DNA from: an uncultured Clostridia bacterium
Lineage (GTDB): Bacteria; Bacillota; Clostridia; Christensenellales; Borkfalkiaceae
Assembly (NCBI GenBank): GCA_944368215.1
Contig: CALVWX010000007.1
Location: 1-64,000 of the forward strand
Direction: 5' to 3'
Length of the DNA: 64,000 nt
Part shown: positions 29,770 through 37,249 of the stretch, piece by piece
Layout of the letters: every line of letters starts with the position of its first letter
How positions within the stretch are numbered: the first letter of the stretch is position 1
Notes under the pieces: generated by a model
What the model was told of the DNA's origin: nothing
The model's database searches: none
Seen by the model: the letters and a program-made list of their open reading frames with translations, nothing else
Program-made: the position numbers and the translations under genes

Positions 29770-31821
29770 TTAAATAAACAGTAAACCTATCTGGTACACT
29801 ATCAACGTTATAACCCACGCCACAACCAGCTGGAACAGCGCGGAAAGTATGGTGAACTTCCAGCTCTTGGACTCCTTGTGGATGGTGGCGATTGCGGCCG
29901 CGCAGGGCACGTACAGCAGGCAGAACACCATAAGGCAGAAGGCGTTCAGCGGGCCGAATCCTATGCCTTCGAGCGCGGCGGTAAATGCCGCCATGCCCTC
30001 GGCCGAGCTCGTGTTGGCAACGCCGAAGAGAATTGCACAGCTCGAAACGACGACTTCCTTTGCCGAAATGCCGGCTATAAGCGCAACGGCTATCTGCCAG
30101 AATCCCAGTCCCACGGGTATCAGCACAGGAGCTATGAATTTGCCCACGTACGCCGCAAAGCTGTAGCCCATGTCGTCGACAAATCCCTGCGGTCCGAAGT
30201 GTAACAGAGCCCATATAATCATCGTGGCGATGAATATCGTAGTGCCCGCCTTTACAAGGTAATCTTTTACCTTTTCCCACACGTATACGCCTACGGTGCG
30301 CGCGTCGGGCATTTTGTATTCGGGCAGTTCAATCAGCAGGTAGTTTACTTCCTTCTTTTTGCGGTCGATAAGATGCATCACCGCGCACACGGCTATGGCA
30401 ACCAGTATGCCTAGGAGATACATGGAATAAGCCGCAACCATGGCGTAGCTTCCGAAGAACATTTCGGCGAAGAGTATGTAAATGGTCAGCCGGGCGTTGC
30501 AGCTCATAAAGGGGGTGACCAGCATTACTTTAAAGCGGTCGCGCTTGCTCTCCAGCGCGCGCGAAGCCATTATAGCGGGCACCGTGCAGCCGAAGCCGAG
30601 CAGCATGGGTATAAACGCCCTGCCCGAAAGACCCAGTTTGCTCATAACGCCTTCCATTACGTACGCCACGCGCGCCATGTAGCCGCTGTCCTCAAGGAAC
30701 GCGAGGGCGAGGAAGAGTATGAATATGTTTGGCAAAAAGGTTATTATCACGCCCACGCCGCCGATTATGCCGTCGATGACGAGCGAAATTACAATCTCGT
30801 GCGCGCCTATCGAAGTCAGCCAGCCGCTCATCGAGTCCGAAAGCCATCCCAGCCCCAGTTCGAACAGGCTCTTTATCCAGTCGCCCACAAAGAATGTCAG
30901 AAAAAATACAACGGCCATTATGCCGAGGAAGACGGGTATGCCCCATATTCTGTGGGTGAACACCCTGTCCAGCTTTTCGGTGAAGGCGTCGCTGCTGTCC
31001 TTGCGCAGCATTACTTCGTGGATGATTTCGTCTATAAAGTCGTACTTTTCGTTTATTATGCGCGATTCATAATTTTTGTCCAGCACTTCGGGCAGGTCTA
31101 CGGGGTACTTTTCGCAAATCTCCTTGTCGCCCTCCAGCAGTTTTATCGCACACCAGCGCTTGTTTGTCGCATCGGGATATTTCTGCCCCAGCGCCGTCAT
31201 TATCGCGTCTATCTTGTCCTCAATTTCGTCCGAATAGACCATGGCGAATTCGGCGTGGTGATTGTGTTCGTGCCGGCTCTCTTCCTTGTGGTCGTGTTCG
31301 AGCATTTCGGGCGCGGTGCGTCCCTTGTGGTGAATGGCGGTGTGGATTAAGGTGTCAAGCCCCGTGCGCTTTCTCGCCGAAACGGGAATTACGGGTATGC
31401 CCAGCATTTCGGGCAGGCGGTGCAGGTCTATCTCCATGCCGCGCTTGCGCACAATGTCCATCATGTTGAGCGCCATTACTACCGGCTTGTTGAGTTCCAG
31501 CAGCTGGAGAGTAAGGTAGAGGCTGCGCTCGAGCGCCGAAGCGTCCACGACGTTTATCACAACGTCCACTTCGTCGCTTAAAATAAACTGGCGCGAAACC
31601 GTCTCCTCCATGGTGTATGAGGTCAGACTGTATGTGCCCGGCAGGTCTACGAGGTGAATTTTTTCGTTGTGGTCTTTAATGGCGCCTTCAACCTTTTCAA
31701 CGGTAACGCCCGGCCAGTTTGCCACTTTAAGGTTGGCGCCCGTATACGCGTTGAACAGCGTCGTCTTTCCGCAGTTGGGGTTGCCTATGAACCCGATGGT
31801 AATTTCGTTATTGCTGTTCAT
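29770..31821 (-). CDS. feoB: Ferrous iron transporter FeoB
   Basis: A 683-residue Fe(II) transporter. The N-terminal GTPase has G1 GNPNCGKTT (13-21), G3 DLPGTYSL and G4 NMMD, followed by a helical GDI region and the membrane core with two Gate motifs (FGCTVPAIMASR near residue 410, CNARLTIYILFA near 435) and about 8-10 TM helices. An unusual His-rich insertion HDHKEESRHEHNHH lies around residues 176-189, between the G and GDI domains. It overlaps feoA by 14 bases, so translation is coupled. Confidence 0.95.
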   Translation of the reverse strand: MNSNNEITIGFIGNPNCGKTTLFNAYTGANLKVANWPGVTVEKVEGAIKDHNEKIHLVDLPGTYSLTSYTMEETVSRQFILSDEVDVVINVVDASALERSLYLTLQLLELNKPVVMALNMMDIVRKRGMEIDLHRLPEMLGIPVIPVSARKRTGLDTLIHTAIHHKGRTAPEMLEHDHKEESRHEHNHHAEFAMVYSDEIEDKIDAIMTALGQKYPDATNKRWCAIKLLEGDKEICEKYPVDLPEVLDKNYESRIINEKYDFIDEIIHEVMLRKDSSDAFTEKLDRVFTHRIWGIPVFLGIMAVVFFLTFFVGDWIKSLFELGLGWLSDSMSGWLTSIGAHEIVISLVIDGIIGGVGVIITFLPNIFILFLALAFLEDSGYMARVAYVMEGVMSKLGLSGRAFIPMLLGFGCTVPAIMASRALESKRDRFKVMLVTPFMSCNARLTIYILFAEMFFGSYAMVAAYSMYLLGILVAIAVCAVMHLIDRKKKEVNYLLIELPEYKMPDARTVGVYVWEKVKDYLVKAGTTIFIATMIIWALLHFGPQGFVDDMGYSFAAYVGKFIAPVLIPVGLGFWQIAVALIAGISAKEVVVSSCAILFGVANTSSAEGMAAFTAALEGIGFGPLNAFCLMVFCLLYVPCAAAIATIHKESKSWKFTILSALFQLVVAWVITLIVYQIGLLFI

Positions 31822-32041
31822 CGGCCCCGTTCACCTCTATGTTTTTGGTTATGTTGTATCCGAGGGCAAAGCGCGTGCCGCGCAACTTTATTATAAGTAT
31901 GCCCTTTCCCTTGCGGTTGAGCACTGTTATGCGGGTTTTGTCCGTCATGCCCAGCGCTTCAAGCCTCCTTTGCATTTCAAAGGGCAGGTCAACGTTTTCC
32001 ACAACGTATTCGCCGCCCTTTTCCGCGTCGCATAATTTCAT
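31808..32041 (-). CDS. feoA: FeoA
   Basis: A 77-residue SH3-like FeoA protein (LEALGMTDKTRITVLNRKGK ... LRGTRFALGYNITKNIEV) that regulates or supports FeoB. First gene of the feoAB operon; its end overlaps feoB. A promoter lies about 75 bases upstream. Confidence 0.93.
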   Translation of the reverse strand: MKLCDAEKGGEYVVENVDLPFEMQRRLEALGMTDKTRITVLNRKGKGILIIKLRGTRFALGYNITKNIEVNGADEQQ

Positions 32042-32113
32042 ATATCAAACACTCCCGCGCCGCTCTAAGTCGGCGCCGCGCGCAAGGTCTACAGCGCGTC
32101 TTTTTCTACATGT

Positions 32114-32143
32114 ATTTTAGTATAAGCTGGGGAGATTAGTCAA
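32114..32143 (-). promoter_or_regulatory. Promoter of feoAB
   Basis: On the minus strand TTGACT (32143-32138), 18-base spacer, TAAAAT (32119-32114). No obvious Fur-type 19-bp palindrome is seen. Confidence 0.6.
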
Positions 32144-32265
32144 GCGCAAAGTGACAAAAATTTACCTTTGTTCATATTCTAATCGCGCGGGAGGCATAGG
32201 TCTCATGCGCAGCGAATTTTTATATCTCGATTCGTCAGGTTTCCCCGGCGAAGACTATCAGTTGT

Positions 32266-32316
32266 AATAGCCCCGCGTATATGCCTCAACAAAGGCATAT
32301 ACGCGGGGCTATTTTG
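32266..32316. terminator. Long terminator hairpin after L-serine dehydratase gene
   Basis: A 21-bp perfect stem (32266-32286 with 32293-32313; AATAGCCCCGCGTATATGCC...) with CAACAA loop and TT(T)G after it; on the minus strand the complement gives only a weak T run. It lies in the 455-base gap between feoA and the serine dehydratase gene. Confidence 0.65.
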
Positions 32317-32321
32317 CGTTT

Positions 32322-32480
32322 CGCGCAAAAGCCGCGGTTTTGCGCGGGTCGTAATAAGGTTGGCCGCAGGATATGTTTGAACAAACAGCAAATGCAAGAT
32401 TGCGGGGCACAGATGCAACGTTATGTTGCCGGCCGCAGGATATGTCGGGGTTAATTGTGCCAGCCCGATTGCGGAGCCCG
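32322..32480. repeat. Hairpin and direct-repeat block
   Basis: CGCGCAAAA / TTTTGCGCG around the loop GCCGCGG at 32322-32346 has the same loop type as the hairpin at 1724-1748 (GCCACGG). It is followed by two units beginning GGCCGCAGGATATGT (32353 and about 32431) with ATTGCGG further on; the same layout occurs in reverse at 61166-61348. Confidence 0.6.
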
Positions 32481-32497
32481 ACAGCGGGGTCACCCCG

Positions 32498-33724
32498 CTA
32501 TTCAAAGTGAAGTTTGTCTACGGGGTAGTATTTTGCAAGTCCGCCGGACGAGGTTTCGCGGTAGCTGTTCAAAAGGTCGCGGCCCGTGTTGTACATGGTT
32601 TTTACAATCAGGTCAAAGCTTATCTTGCGCGAATCCGCCAGAAAGTTGGCCAGCGACAGCGCGTTTATCGCCCTCATCGCCGCCACGGCGTTGCGCTCTA
32701 TGCAGGGAATCTGCACCAGTCCCGCAATGGGGTCGCACGTAAGCCCCAAGTGGTGTTCCATGGCCACTTCTGCCGCGTATTCAATCTGTCCCAAGCCCAT
32801 TTCAAAAAGTTCGCCCAAGGCCGCCGCCGCCATGGAGCAGGCCGAGCCTATCTCCGCCTGACAGCCGCACTCCGCGCCGCTTATCGAAGCGTTTGTCTTT
32901 ATTATGTTGCCTATAAGTCCGCCCACGGCCAGCGCTTTAACCACCTGCTCGTCGGTAAACCCGCGCGAATCCTGCATGTATTTTAAAACGCTTGGCACAA
33001 CGCCGCAGCTTCCGCACGTCGGCGCGGTGACTATTATCCCGCCCGAAGCGTTCTGCTCGCTCACGGCAAAGGCGTAGGAACAAACCAGCCTGTTTTCTTT
33101 TGTCTGCGCCGATTCGTCAATGTGCCGCTGGTTGTAAAGGTGCTGTGCGCGCCTCTGGGTGCCGAGGCAACCGGGGAGCACTCCCGATGTCGTCAGCCCT
33201 TCGTGAATGGCCGTCTTCATCGTCTCCCATATAACTTCAAGGTAATCGAAAATTCCCTCGCCTTCGCACTCCATAACGTATTGCCACAGCCTTATGTTTT
33301 TGGAGCGGCAGTATTCAGAAATGCTGTCGTACGTGCTCAGGGGGTAAACGTCGTTGTCTATGCCCGTGTTTGCGTCGGGTTCGCCCTCTATTTTAATGGT
33401 GCCGCCGCCCACGCTGTAAAAACGCGTGCGCGCAATCTCCCTGCCGCCCTGCATGGCTTCGATGTCCAGCGTGTTGGGGTGAACGGGAGTGGGCGTGTCG
33501 TAATCAAAAATTACCTCGCAGGGGGTGGGGGCGAATGTCTTTTTGAGAACAACGTCGGTGTTGTGTCCCTTGCCCGTCGAAGCCAGCGAACCGTACAGCG
33601 TAACGATAAATTTATCCGCACTGTGCCAGCGGCTCTTCATAAGTTCTGCCGCCCTTTCGGGGCCCATGGTGTGCGAGCTCGAAGGCCCGCGCCCTATTTT
33701 GTACAGTTCTTTAAGCGATTGCAT
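32498..33724 (-). CDS. sdaA: L-serine ammonia-lyase (single-chain, iron-sulfur)
   Basis: A 408-residue enzyme that deaminates L-serine to pyruvate with a [4Fe-4S] cluster. The N-terminal beta domain starts with IGRGPSSSHTMGPERAAE; the alpha domain has the cluster cysteines in TAPTCGSCGVVPS, AECGCQAEIGSACSMAAAA and HLGLTCDPIAGLVQIPC. Both domains are in one chain, as in E. coli SdaA; Clostridia often split them. Start at 33724 follows GAGGA; a consensus promoter lies 40-65 bases upstream. Gives pyruvate from serine in a fermenter. Confidence 0.94.
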   Translation of the reverse strand: MQSLKELYKIGRGPSSSHTMGPERAAELMKSRWHSADKFIVTLYGSLASTGKGHNTDVVLKKTFAPTPCEVIFDYDTPTPVHPNTLDIEAMQGGREIARTRFYSVGGGTIKIEGEPDANTGIDNDVYPLSTYDSISEYCRSKNIRLWQYVMECEGEGIFDYLEVIWETMKTAIHEGLTTSGVLPGCLGTQRRAQHLYNQRHIDESAQTKENRLVCSYAFAVSEQNASGGIIVTAPTCGSCGVVPSVLKYMQDSRGFTDEQVVKALAVGGLIGNIIKTNASISGAECGCQAEIGSACSMAAAALGELFEMGLGQIEYAAEVAMEHHLGLTCDPIAGLVQIPCIERNAVAAMRAINALSLANFLADSRKISFDLIVKTMYNTGRDLLNSYRETSSGGLAKYYPVDKLHFE

Positions 33725-33760
33725 AATTTATCCTCGGTAACGCACGTTTTTACGCACAAT

Positions 33761-33789
33761 ATTATACTCGCCCGCCGCCATGCTGTCAA
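33761..33789 (-). promoter_or_regulatory. Promoter of the L-serine dehydratase gene
   Basis: On the minus strand TTGACA (33789-33784), 17-base spacer, TATAAT (33766-33761). Full consensus match. Confidence 0.9.
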
Positions 33790-33808
33790 CGCCTGCGCGC
33801 AAAAAGGT

Positions 33809-33974
33809 ATTTCCGAAAGATGTATAAACTAAAAATTGACACCACAGTGTCATACTGAGCGAAGCAGGGTGAAGCCCTGCGTAGTCGAATGTATCCGGTC
33901 TGTCTTATTATGGGCAGGATCTTTCGACTGCGCACGTCGGGCAGGTAGCCCTCCGTACTCTGCTCAAGATGACA
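33809..33974 (-). repeat. Full inverted copy of the TGTCATCTTGAG...CAGTATGACA repeat
   Basis: Core 33848-33974 reads TGTCATACTGAGCGAAGC ... GCTCAAGATGACA, so this copy is in the opposite orientation to the one at 23323. The tail with TTTCCGAAAGATGT (33810-33823) corresponds to ACATCTTTCGGGAA of the other copies. It fills the gap 33790-34039. Confidence 0.85.
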
Positions 33975-34039
33975 GAGGAGCCCGCCCACCCGCCCTGAAT
34001 TATCCTTAAAAGGCGCATTAATGGAACTCTGTTTGCGCA

Positions 34040-34504
34040 TTATTTATAGGGCGTTCTGTCGTCCGTCCTGCCGAGGAGATAATCTATCGAAACGCCGAAA
34101 AAGTCGGCCAGAATTACAAGGTCGTCAATCTGCGGCAAGCTGTTAAGCTTAAACCATTGCCTGATATTGTTGCGGTGAATGTGTAACTTTTGCGAAAGAG
34201 CATAAATTGTTTCAATGCCCTTTTCTGCGCGCAGTTCGTCAAGTCTTTGAGTAAATTTTACAGGTGAAGAGCTTTTTACAAAATATTCATTGTCGGTTTC
34301 GCAGACCAGATATTCAACCGATATTTTAAAATAATCGGATATCCTTATCAATGAAGCCGTACGCGGGATTATGCCGTAGTTGTAAGCGTTATAAAATGTC
34401 GCACTGCTTATACCAATCAGTGCGGCCTTTTTTGTTTTACCGTCGACCTCAAGAGCGTCAGTCAACTCAATAAACCTTTCCTTAAATTCTTCAGATACCG
34501 GCAT
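34040..34504 (-). CDS. XRE-family double-HTH regulator
   Basis: A 154-residue protein with two XRE-type HTH domains (about 5-65, containing ISSATFYNAYNYG, and 82-150, containing LHIHRNNIRQWFK). No further domain or TM helix. It is divergent from the SLOG gene at 34640 with a 135-base AT-rich region between them that contains TTTAC-N6-GTAAA and two TAGATTTATA units, which are candidate operators. ATG 34504 has GGTGG about eight bases upstream; a TTG at 34522 is an alternative. Probably controls the divergent pair. Confidence 0.8.
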   Translation of the reverse strand: MPVSEEFKERFIELTDALEVDGKTKKAALIGISSATFYNAYNYGIIPRTASLIRISDYFKISVEYLVCETDNEYFVKSSSPVKFTQRLDELRAEKGIETIYALSQKLHIHRNNIRQWFKLNSLPQIDDLVILADFFGVSIDYLLGRTDDRTPYK

Positions 34505-34539
34505 ATCTCTACCACCAGACAAATTTAGACAATTAATTA

Positions 34540-34568
34540 TTTACATTGTCGTAAATTGATGATATGAT
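34540..34568 (+). promoter_or_regulatory. Promoter of the SLOG-domain gene and operator candidate
   Basis: TTTACA (34540-34545), 17-base spacer, TATGAT (34563-34568). The inverted repeat TTTAC-ATTGTC-GTAAA overlaps the -35. Confidence 0.55.
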
Positions 34569-34639
34569 AGATTTATAGCCAAAACGATAATAAATTAGAT
34601 TTATAATCTATATTAATTTTATAATCGGGGAGGGATTAG

Positions 34640-35086
34640 ATGGCGAGTTGCGTGTTTTTCGGACACAGGGATATGAACGTTCAGCCTTATGCTAAGAGGC
34701 TCGAAAGCGAGGTGGAGGAACTTATCGAACGGCGCGGCGTAAACGTGTTTTACTGCGGATTCCGCGGCGATTTCGATGTGTACTGCGCCTCGCTCGTATG
34801 GCGGTTGAAGCGCACATATCCTTCAATCAAAAGCATTATGGCGCTTTCGTACATGCCCGATAAAAATTTTGTTCTGCCGCGCGTCTTTGACGAAAGTCTT
34901 TACATTCCCGAACGCAGCGTGCCGCCAAAATTTGCTATTTTTTATACCAACAGGCGGCTGTGCGAACTGGCCGACTATATCGTCGCGGGCGTGATTGTGC
35001 CCTTCGGCAGGGCATATTCGGCGTGCAAATATGCCATTAAGCTCAATAAAAAGCCCGTCAACGTGACGGGCGCGGCATTGTGGTGA
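34640..35086 (+). CDS. SLOG-domain protein (YpsA/DUF1273-like)
   Basis: A 148-residue Rossmann-like protein starting CVFFGHRDM, the hallmark of the DUF1273/YpsA branch of the SLOG superfamily, followed by the YCGFRGDFDVYCA segment and a conserved Lys/Asn-rich end. SLOG proteins bind nucleotide-derived ligands; many sit in phage-response or conflict systems, others affect cell division (YpsA). The GGGGAGGG ribosome site lies before the ATG. It is paired divergently with an XRE regulator. The ligand is unknown. Confidence 0.8.
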   Translation: MASCVFFGHRDMNVQPYAKRLESEVEELIERRGVNVFYCGFRGDFDVYCASLVWRLKRTYPSIKSIMALSYMPDKNFVLPRVFDESLYIPERSVPPKFAIFYTNRRLCELADYIVAGVIVPFGRAYSACKYAIKLNKKPVNVTGAALW

Positions 35087-35089
35087 GCG

Positions 35090-35220
35090 GCTGTTGACAA
35101 AGGACTTCATTTTTCCTATGTCATCTTGAGCGAAGCACAGAGGGTCTTTTTTGCCCGAGGTGCGCAGTCGAAAGATCTTGCCCGATATGGGACTGGCCGG
35201 GTAGCTGCTGTTGACAAAGG
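35090..35220 (+). repeat. Half-copy of the TGTCATCTTGAG repeat between 14-base direct repeats
   Basis: The left half only (35119-35182: TGTCATCTTGAGCGAAGC ... GTGCGCAGTCGAAAGATCTT). GCTGTTGACAAAGG occurs exactly at both sides (35090-35103 and 35207-35220), so the segment looks like a 117-base tandem duplication or an insertion that copied its target. The second copy supplies the -35 of the next promoter. Confidence 0.75.
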
Positions 35221-35239
35221 CTTTCGGCGGTGGTAGAAT
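35211..35239 (+). promoter_or_regulatory. Promoter of the response regulator gene
   Basis: TTGACA (35211-35216), 17-base spacer, TAGAAT (35234-35239). The -35 lies within the duplicated 14-base repeat. Confidence 0.8.
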
Positions 35240-35249
35240 TTATCCGTAA

Positions 35250-35278
35250 GCGCCGCGGCGGGTTACCCGCCGCGGCGC
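35250..35278 (+). promoter_or_regulatory. GC-rich leader hairpin
   Basis: GCGCCGCGGCGGG-TTA-CCCGCCGCGGCGC lies between the transcription start and the AAAAGGAG ribosome site of the response regulator gene. No T run, so it is not a normal terminator; it could hinder or set translation. Confidence 0.55.
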
Positions 35279-35296
35279 AAAAGGAGAGCCGTATTT

Positions 35297-35986
35297 ATGC
35301 AGACCAGAATACTCGTTGTCGAGGACGACAACGATATCAACGAGCTTTTAAAACGCATTTTAATGGGCGCAGGCTATGCCGTAACTCAGGCATATTCGGG
35401 CACGGAAGCTGTATTGCTATTAAAAAATTCCCTGCCCGACCTCGTGCTTCTCGATTTGATGCTCCCCGGGCTTTCGGGCGGCGAAGTGCTCAAAAACCTG
35501 CGCGAAGATTTATCGTCTTCAATTCCCGTCATTATCCTTTCGGCAAAGGACGGCCTCTGCGACAAAGTGGCCCTCCTCGATATCGGCGCGGACGACTACA
35601 TAATCAAGCCCTTCGAGCCCGAAGAAGTGCTCGCGCGCATCCGCGCAACGCTCCGCCGCAGCCAGTCTGCGCCCGCGGCCGAAGGCCCGCTGACATATAA
35701 GAATATAACTTTATATCCCGACCTTCGCAAGGTTCTTGTCAACGGCGAGGAATCCGCGCTCACGGCCATAGAATACGAGCTGCTTTTAACCTTTATGCGC
35801 AGCCCCGAAAAGGTATTCTCGCGCGAAAAACTCTACGAAACTGTGTGGAAGGAAGGTTATTACGGCACCGACCATACCATAAACGTCCACGTAAGCAATC
35901 TCCGCAAAAAAATAAAGGAACTCGACGGAAGCGAAGATTACATTCAGTCGGTTTACGGCATAGGCTTCCGTTTAGCCAAATCTTGA
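35297..35986 (+). CDS. OmpR/PhoB-family response regulator
   Basis: A 229-residue regulator with receiver domain (EDDNDIN, phosphoacceptor in LVLLDLMLPGLSGG near residue 53, Lys in YIIKPFE) and a winged-helix DNA-binding domain ending IQSVYGIGFRLAKS. Its kinase partner is most likely the gene at 38058, separated by an ABC transporter. The 11-bp direct repeats at 36221-36264 in front of the transporter are typical binding sites of this family. Confidence 0.93.
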   Translation: MQTRILVVEDDNDINELLKRILMGAGYAVTQAYSGTEAVLLLKNSLPDLVLLDLMLPGLSGGEVLKNLREDLSSSIPVIILSAKDGLCDKVALLDIGADDYIIKPFEPEEVLARIRATLRRSQSAPAAEGPLTYKNITLYPDLRKVLVNGEESALTAIEYELLLTFMRSPEKVFSREKLYETVWKEGYYGTDHTINVHVSNLRKKIKELDGSEDYIQSVYGIGFRLAKS

Positions 35987-36044
35987 CGGGTTAACGAAAA
36001 TCGTTTAATTTTCAGCCTGTCAATCTGTTTTTATGCTCCCGCAA

Positions 36045-36177
36045 TGTCATCTTGAGCAAAGCACGGAGGGCCTTTTGCCCGACGTGCGCAGTCGAAAGAT
36101 CCGGCCGGATTATAGCCAAACAAGATACATTCGACTGCGTTCGTCGCATACTGCTCCTCACTTCGCTCAGTATGACA
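36045..36177 (+). repeat. Full copy of the TGTCATCTTGAG...CAGTATGACA repeat
   Basis: TGTCATCTTGAGCAAAGC ... CTTCGCTCAGTATGACA (133 bases) with the GACGTGCGCAGTCGAAAGATC block and a diverged right half (ATTCGACTGCGTTCGTCGCA). It fills most of the 340-base gap between the response regulator and the ABC operon. Confidence 0.85.
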
Positions 36178-36220
36178 CGGAAGGCTGTTTAATTAAGCGC
36201 CTTTGAAAAACGTCTCCAAT

Positions 36221-36276
36221 CTTGATTATTTCTTGACCCTTTCTTGAGGACTTATTGACCGCCGCGCCCCTATAAT
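36221..36276 (+). promoter_or_regulatory. Four 11-bp direct repeats and -10 of the ABC operon
   Basis: CTTGA begins at 36221, 36232 and 36243 and ATTGA at 36254, exactly 11 bases apart. TATAAT follows at 36271-36276, and no -35 consensus is present at 36248-36253. This is the classical layout of an activator site for an OmpR/PhoB-type regulator, most likely the product of the gene at 35297. Confidence 0.75.
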
Positions 36277-36325
36277 GTAATCGTAAACAGCGGCGGTGCC
36301 GCAAGTTAAAGGAGGTTTTTTTTAA

Positions 36326-37249
36326 GTGACCGATTGCGTTATAAAAACGTGCGGCGTAAGCAAAAATTACGGAAAGCTCAGGGCTTTGGACGGCGTTTCC
36401 GTAACCGTGCGCCGCGGCGAAATTTACGGCCTGATAGGCGATAACGGCGCGGGCAAAACCACGCTTTTAAAAGCCCTTGTCGGGCACATATGGGCCGACG
36501 AAGGCGAAATAAGCATACTTTCGAGCGACATTCCCGCCCGTCTCAACGCCGCCCGCAGACAGGTTGGCGCCATGATTGAAAAAGTGGGGTATTTCCCCAA
36601 TCTTTCAGTCGAAAAGAACATGGAGTACTGCCGCATTTTAAAGGGCATTCCCGATAAGAAAAAGACGGCAGAAGTGCTGGAGCTCGTGGGCCTTTCGGAA
36701 AAGGCTAAGTCAAAGTGCAGCCAGCTCTCAATGGGCATGAAACAGCGCCTCGGCCTCGCCATAGCCCTTATAGGCGAACCGCAGATACTCATTCTCGACG
36801 AGCCCATAAACGGCCTCGACCCCAGCGGAATACATGAATTCCGCGAACTTTTTAAAAGGCTCAACGTGCAGAAAAACATAACCATACTGCTGTCCAGCCA
36901 CATTCTTTCCGAACTCCAGCAGACGGCTACGACCTTCGGCTTTCTTTCAAAGGGCAAACTCATTGAGGAGATAAGCCGCGAAAAGCTGTTGGAAAAGTGC
37001 GCCGACTATATCGAAATCGAGCTGTCCGACGCCGAAGCGTATGCTGCGCTCCTCGACAAGCGCTTCCCCGACGAAAATTACATGATCACCCCCGATAAAA
37101 AGGTGCGCCTTTCAAATCCCAAGCGCCTGCCCGCCGACTACAGCAGCCTTGCCGCCCAAAACGGCATTTTAGTCACGGGGCTCGAACACCATGCCCGCTC
37201 CCTCGAAGATTATTACATGAATTTAAAGGAGGGCAAGGTCAATGCTTAA
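36326..37249 (+). CDS. ABC transporter ATP-binding protein
   Basis: A 307-residue ATPase of the BcrA/antibiotic-exporter type: Walker A GDNGAGKTT (about 39-47), Q-loop region IEKVGYFPNL, signature LSMGMKQRLGLA, Walker B ILILDEPINGLD and switch His in LLSSHILSE. A C-terminal extension of about 80 residues follows. The start is GTG at 36326 with AAAGGAGGT upstream. It overlaps the permease gene by eight bases. Together with the kinase and regulator it looks like a peptide-antibiotic or lipid-sensing export module. Confidence 0.93.
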   Translation: MTDCVIKTCGVSKNYGKLRALDGVSVTVRRGEIYGLIGDNGAGKTTLLKALVGHIWADEGEISILSSDIPARLNAARRQVGAMIEKVGYFPNLSVEKNMEYCRILKGIPDKKKTAEVLELVGLSEKAKSKCSQLSMGMKQRLGLAIALIGEPQILILDEPINGLDPSGIHEFRELFKRLNVQKNITILLSSHILSELQQTATTFGFLSKGKLIEEISREKLLEKCADYIEIELSDAEAYAALLDKRFPDENYMITPDKKVRLSNPKRLPADYSSLAAQNGILVTGLEHHARSLEDYYMNLKEGKVNA

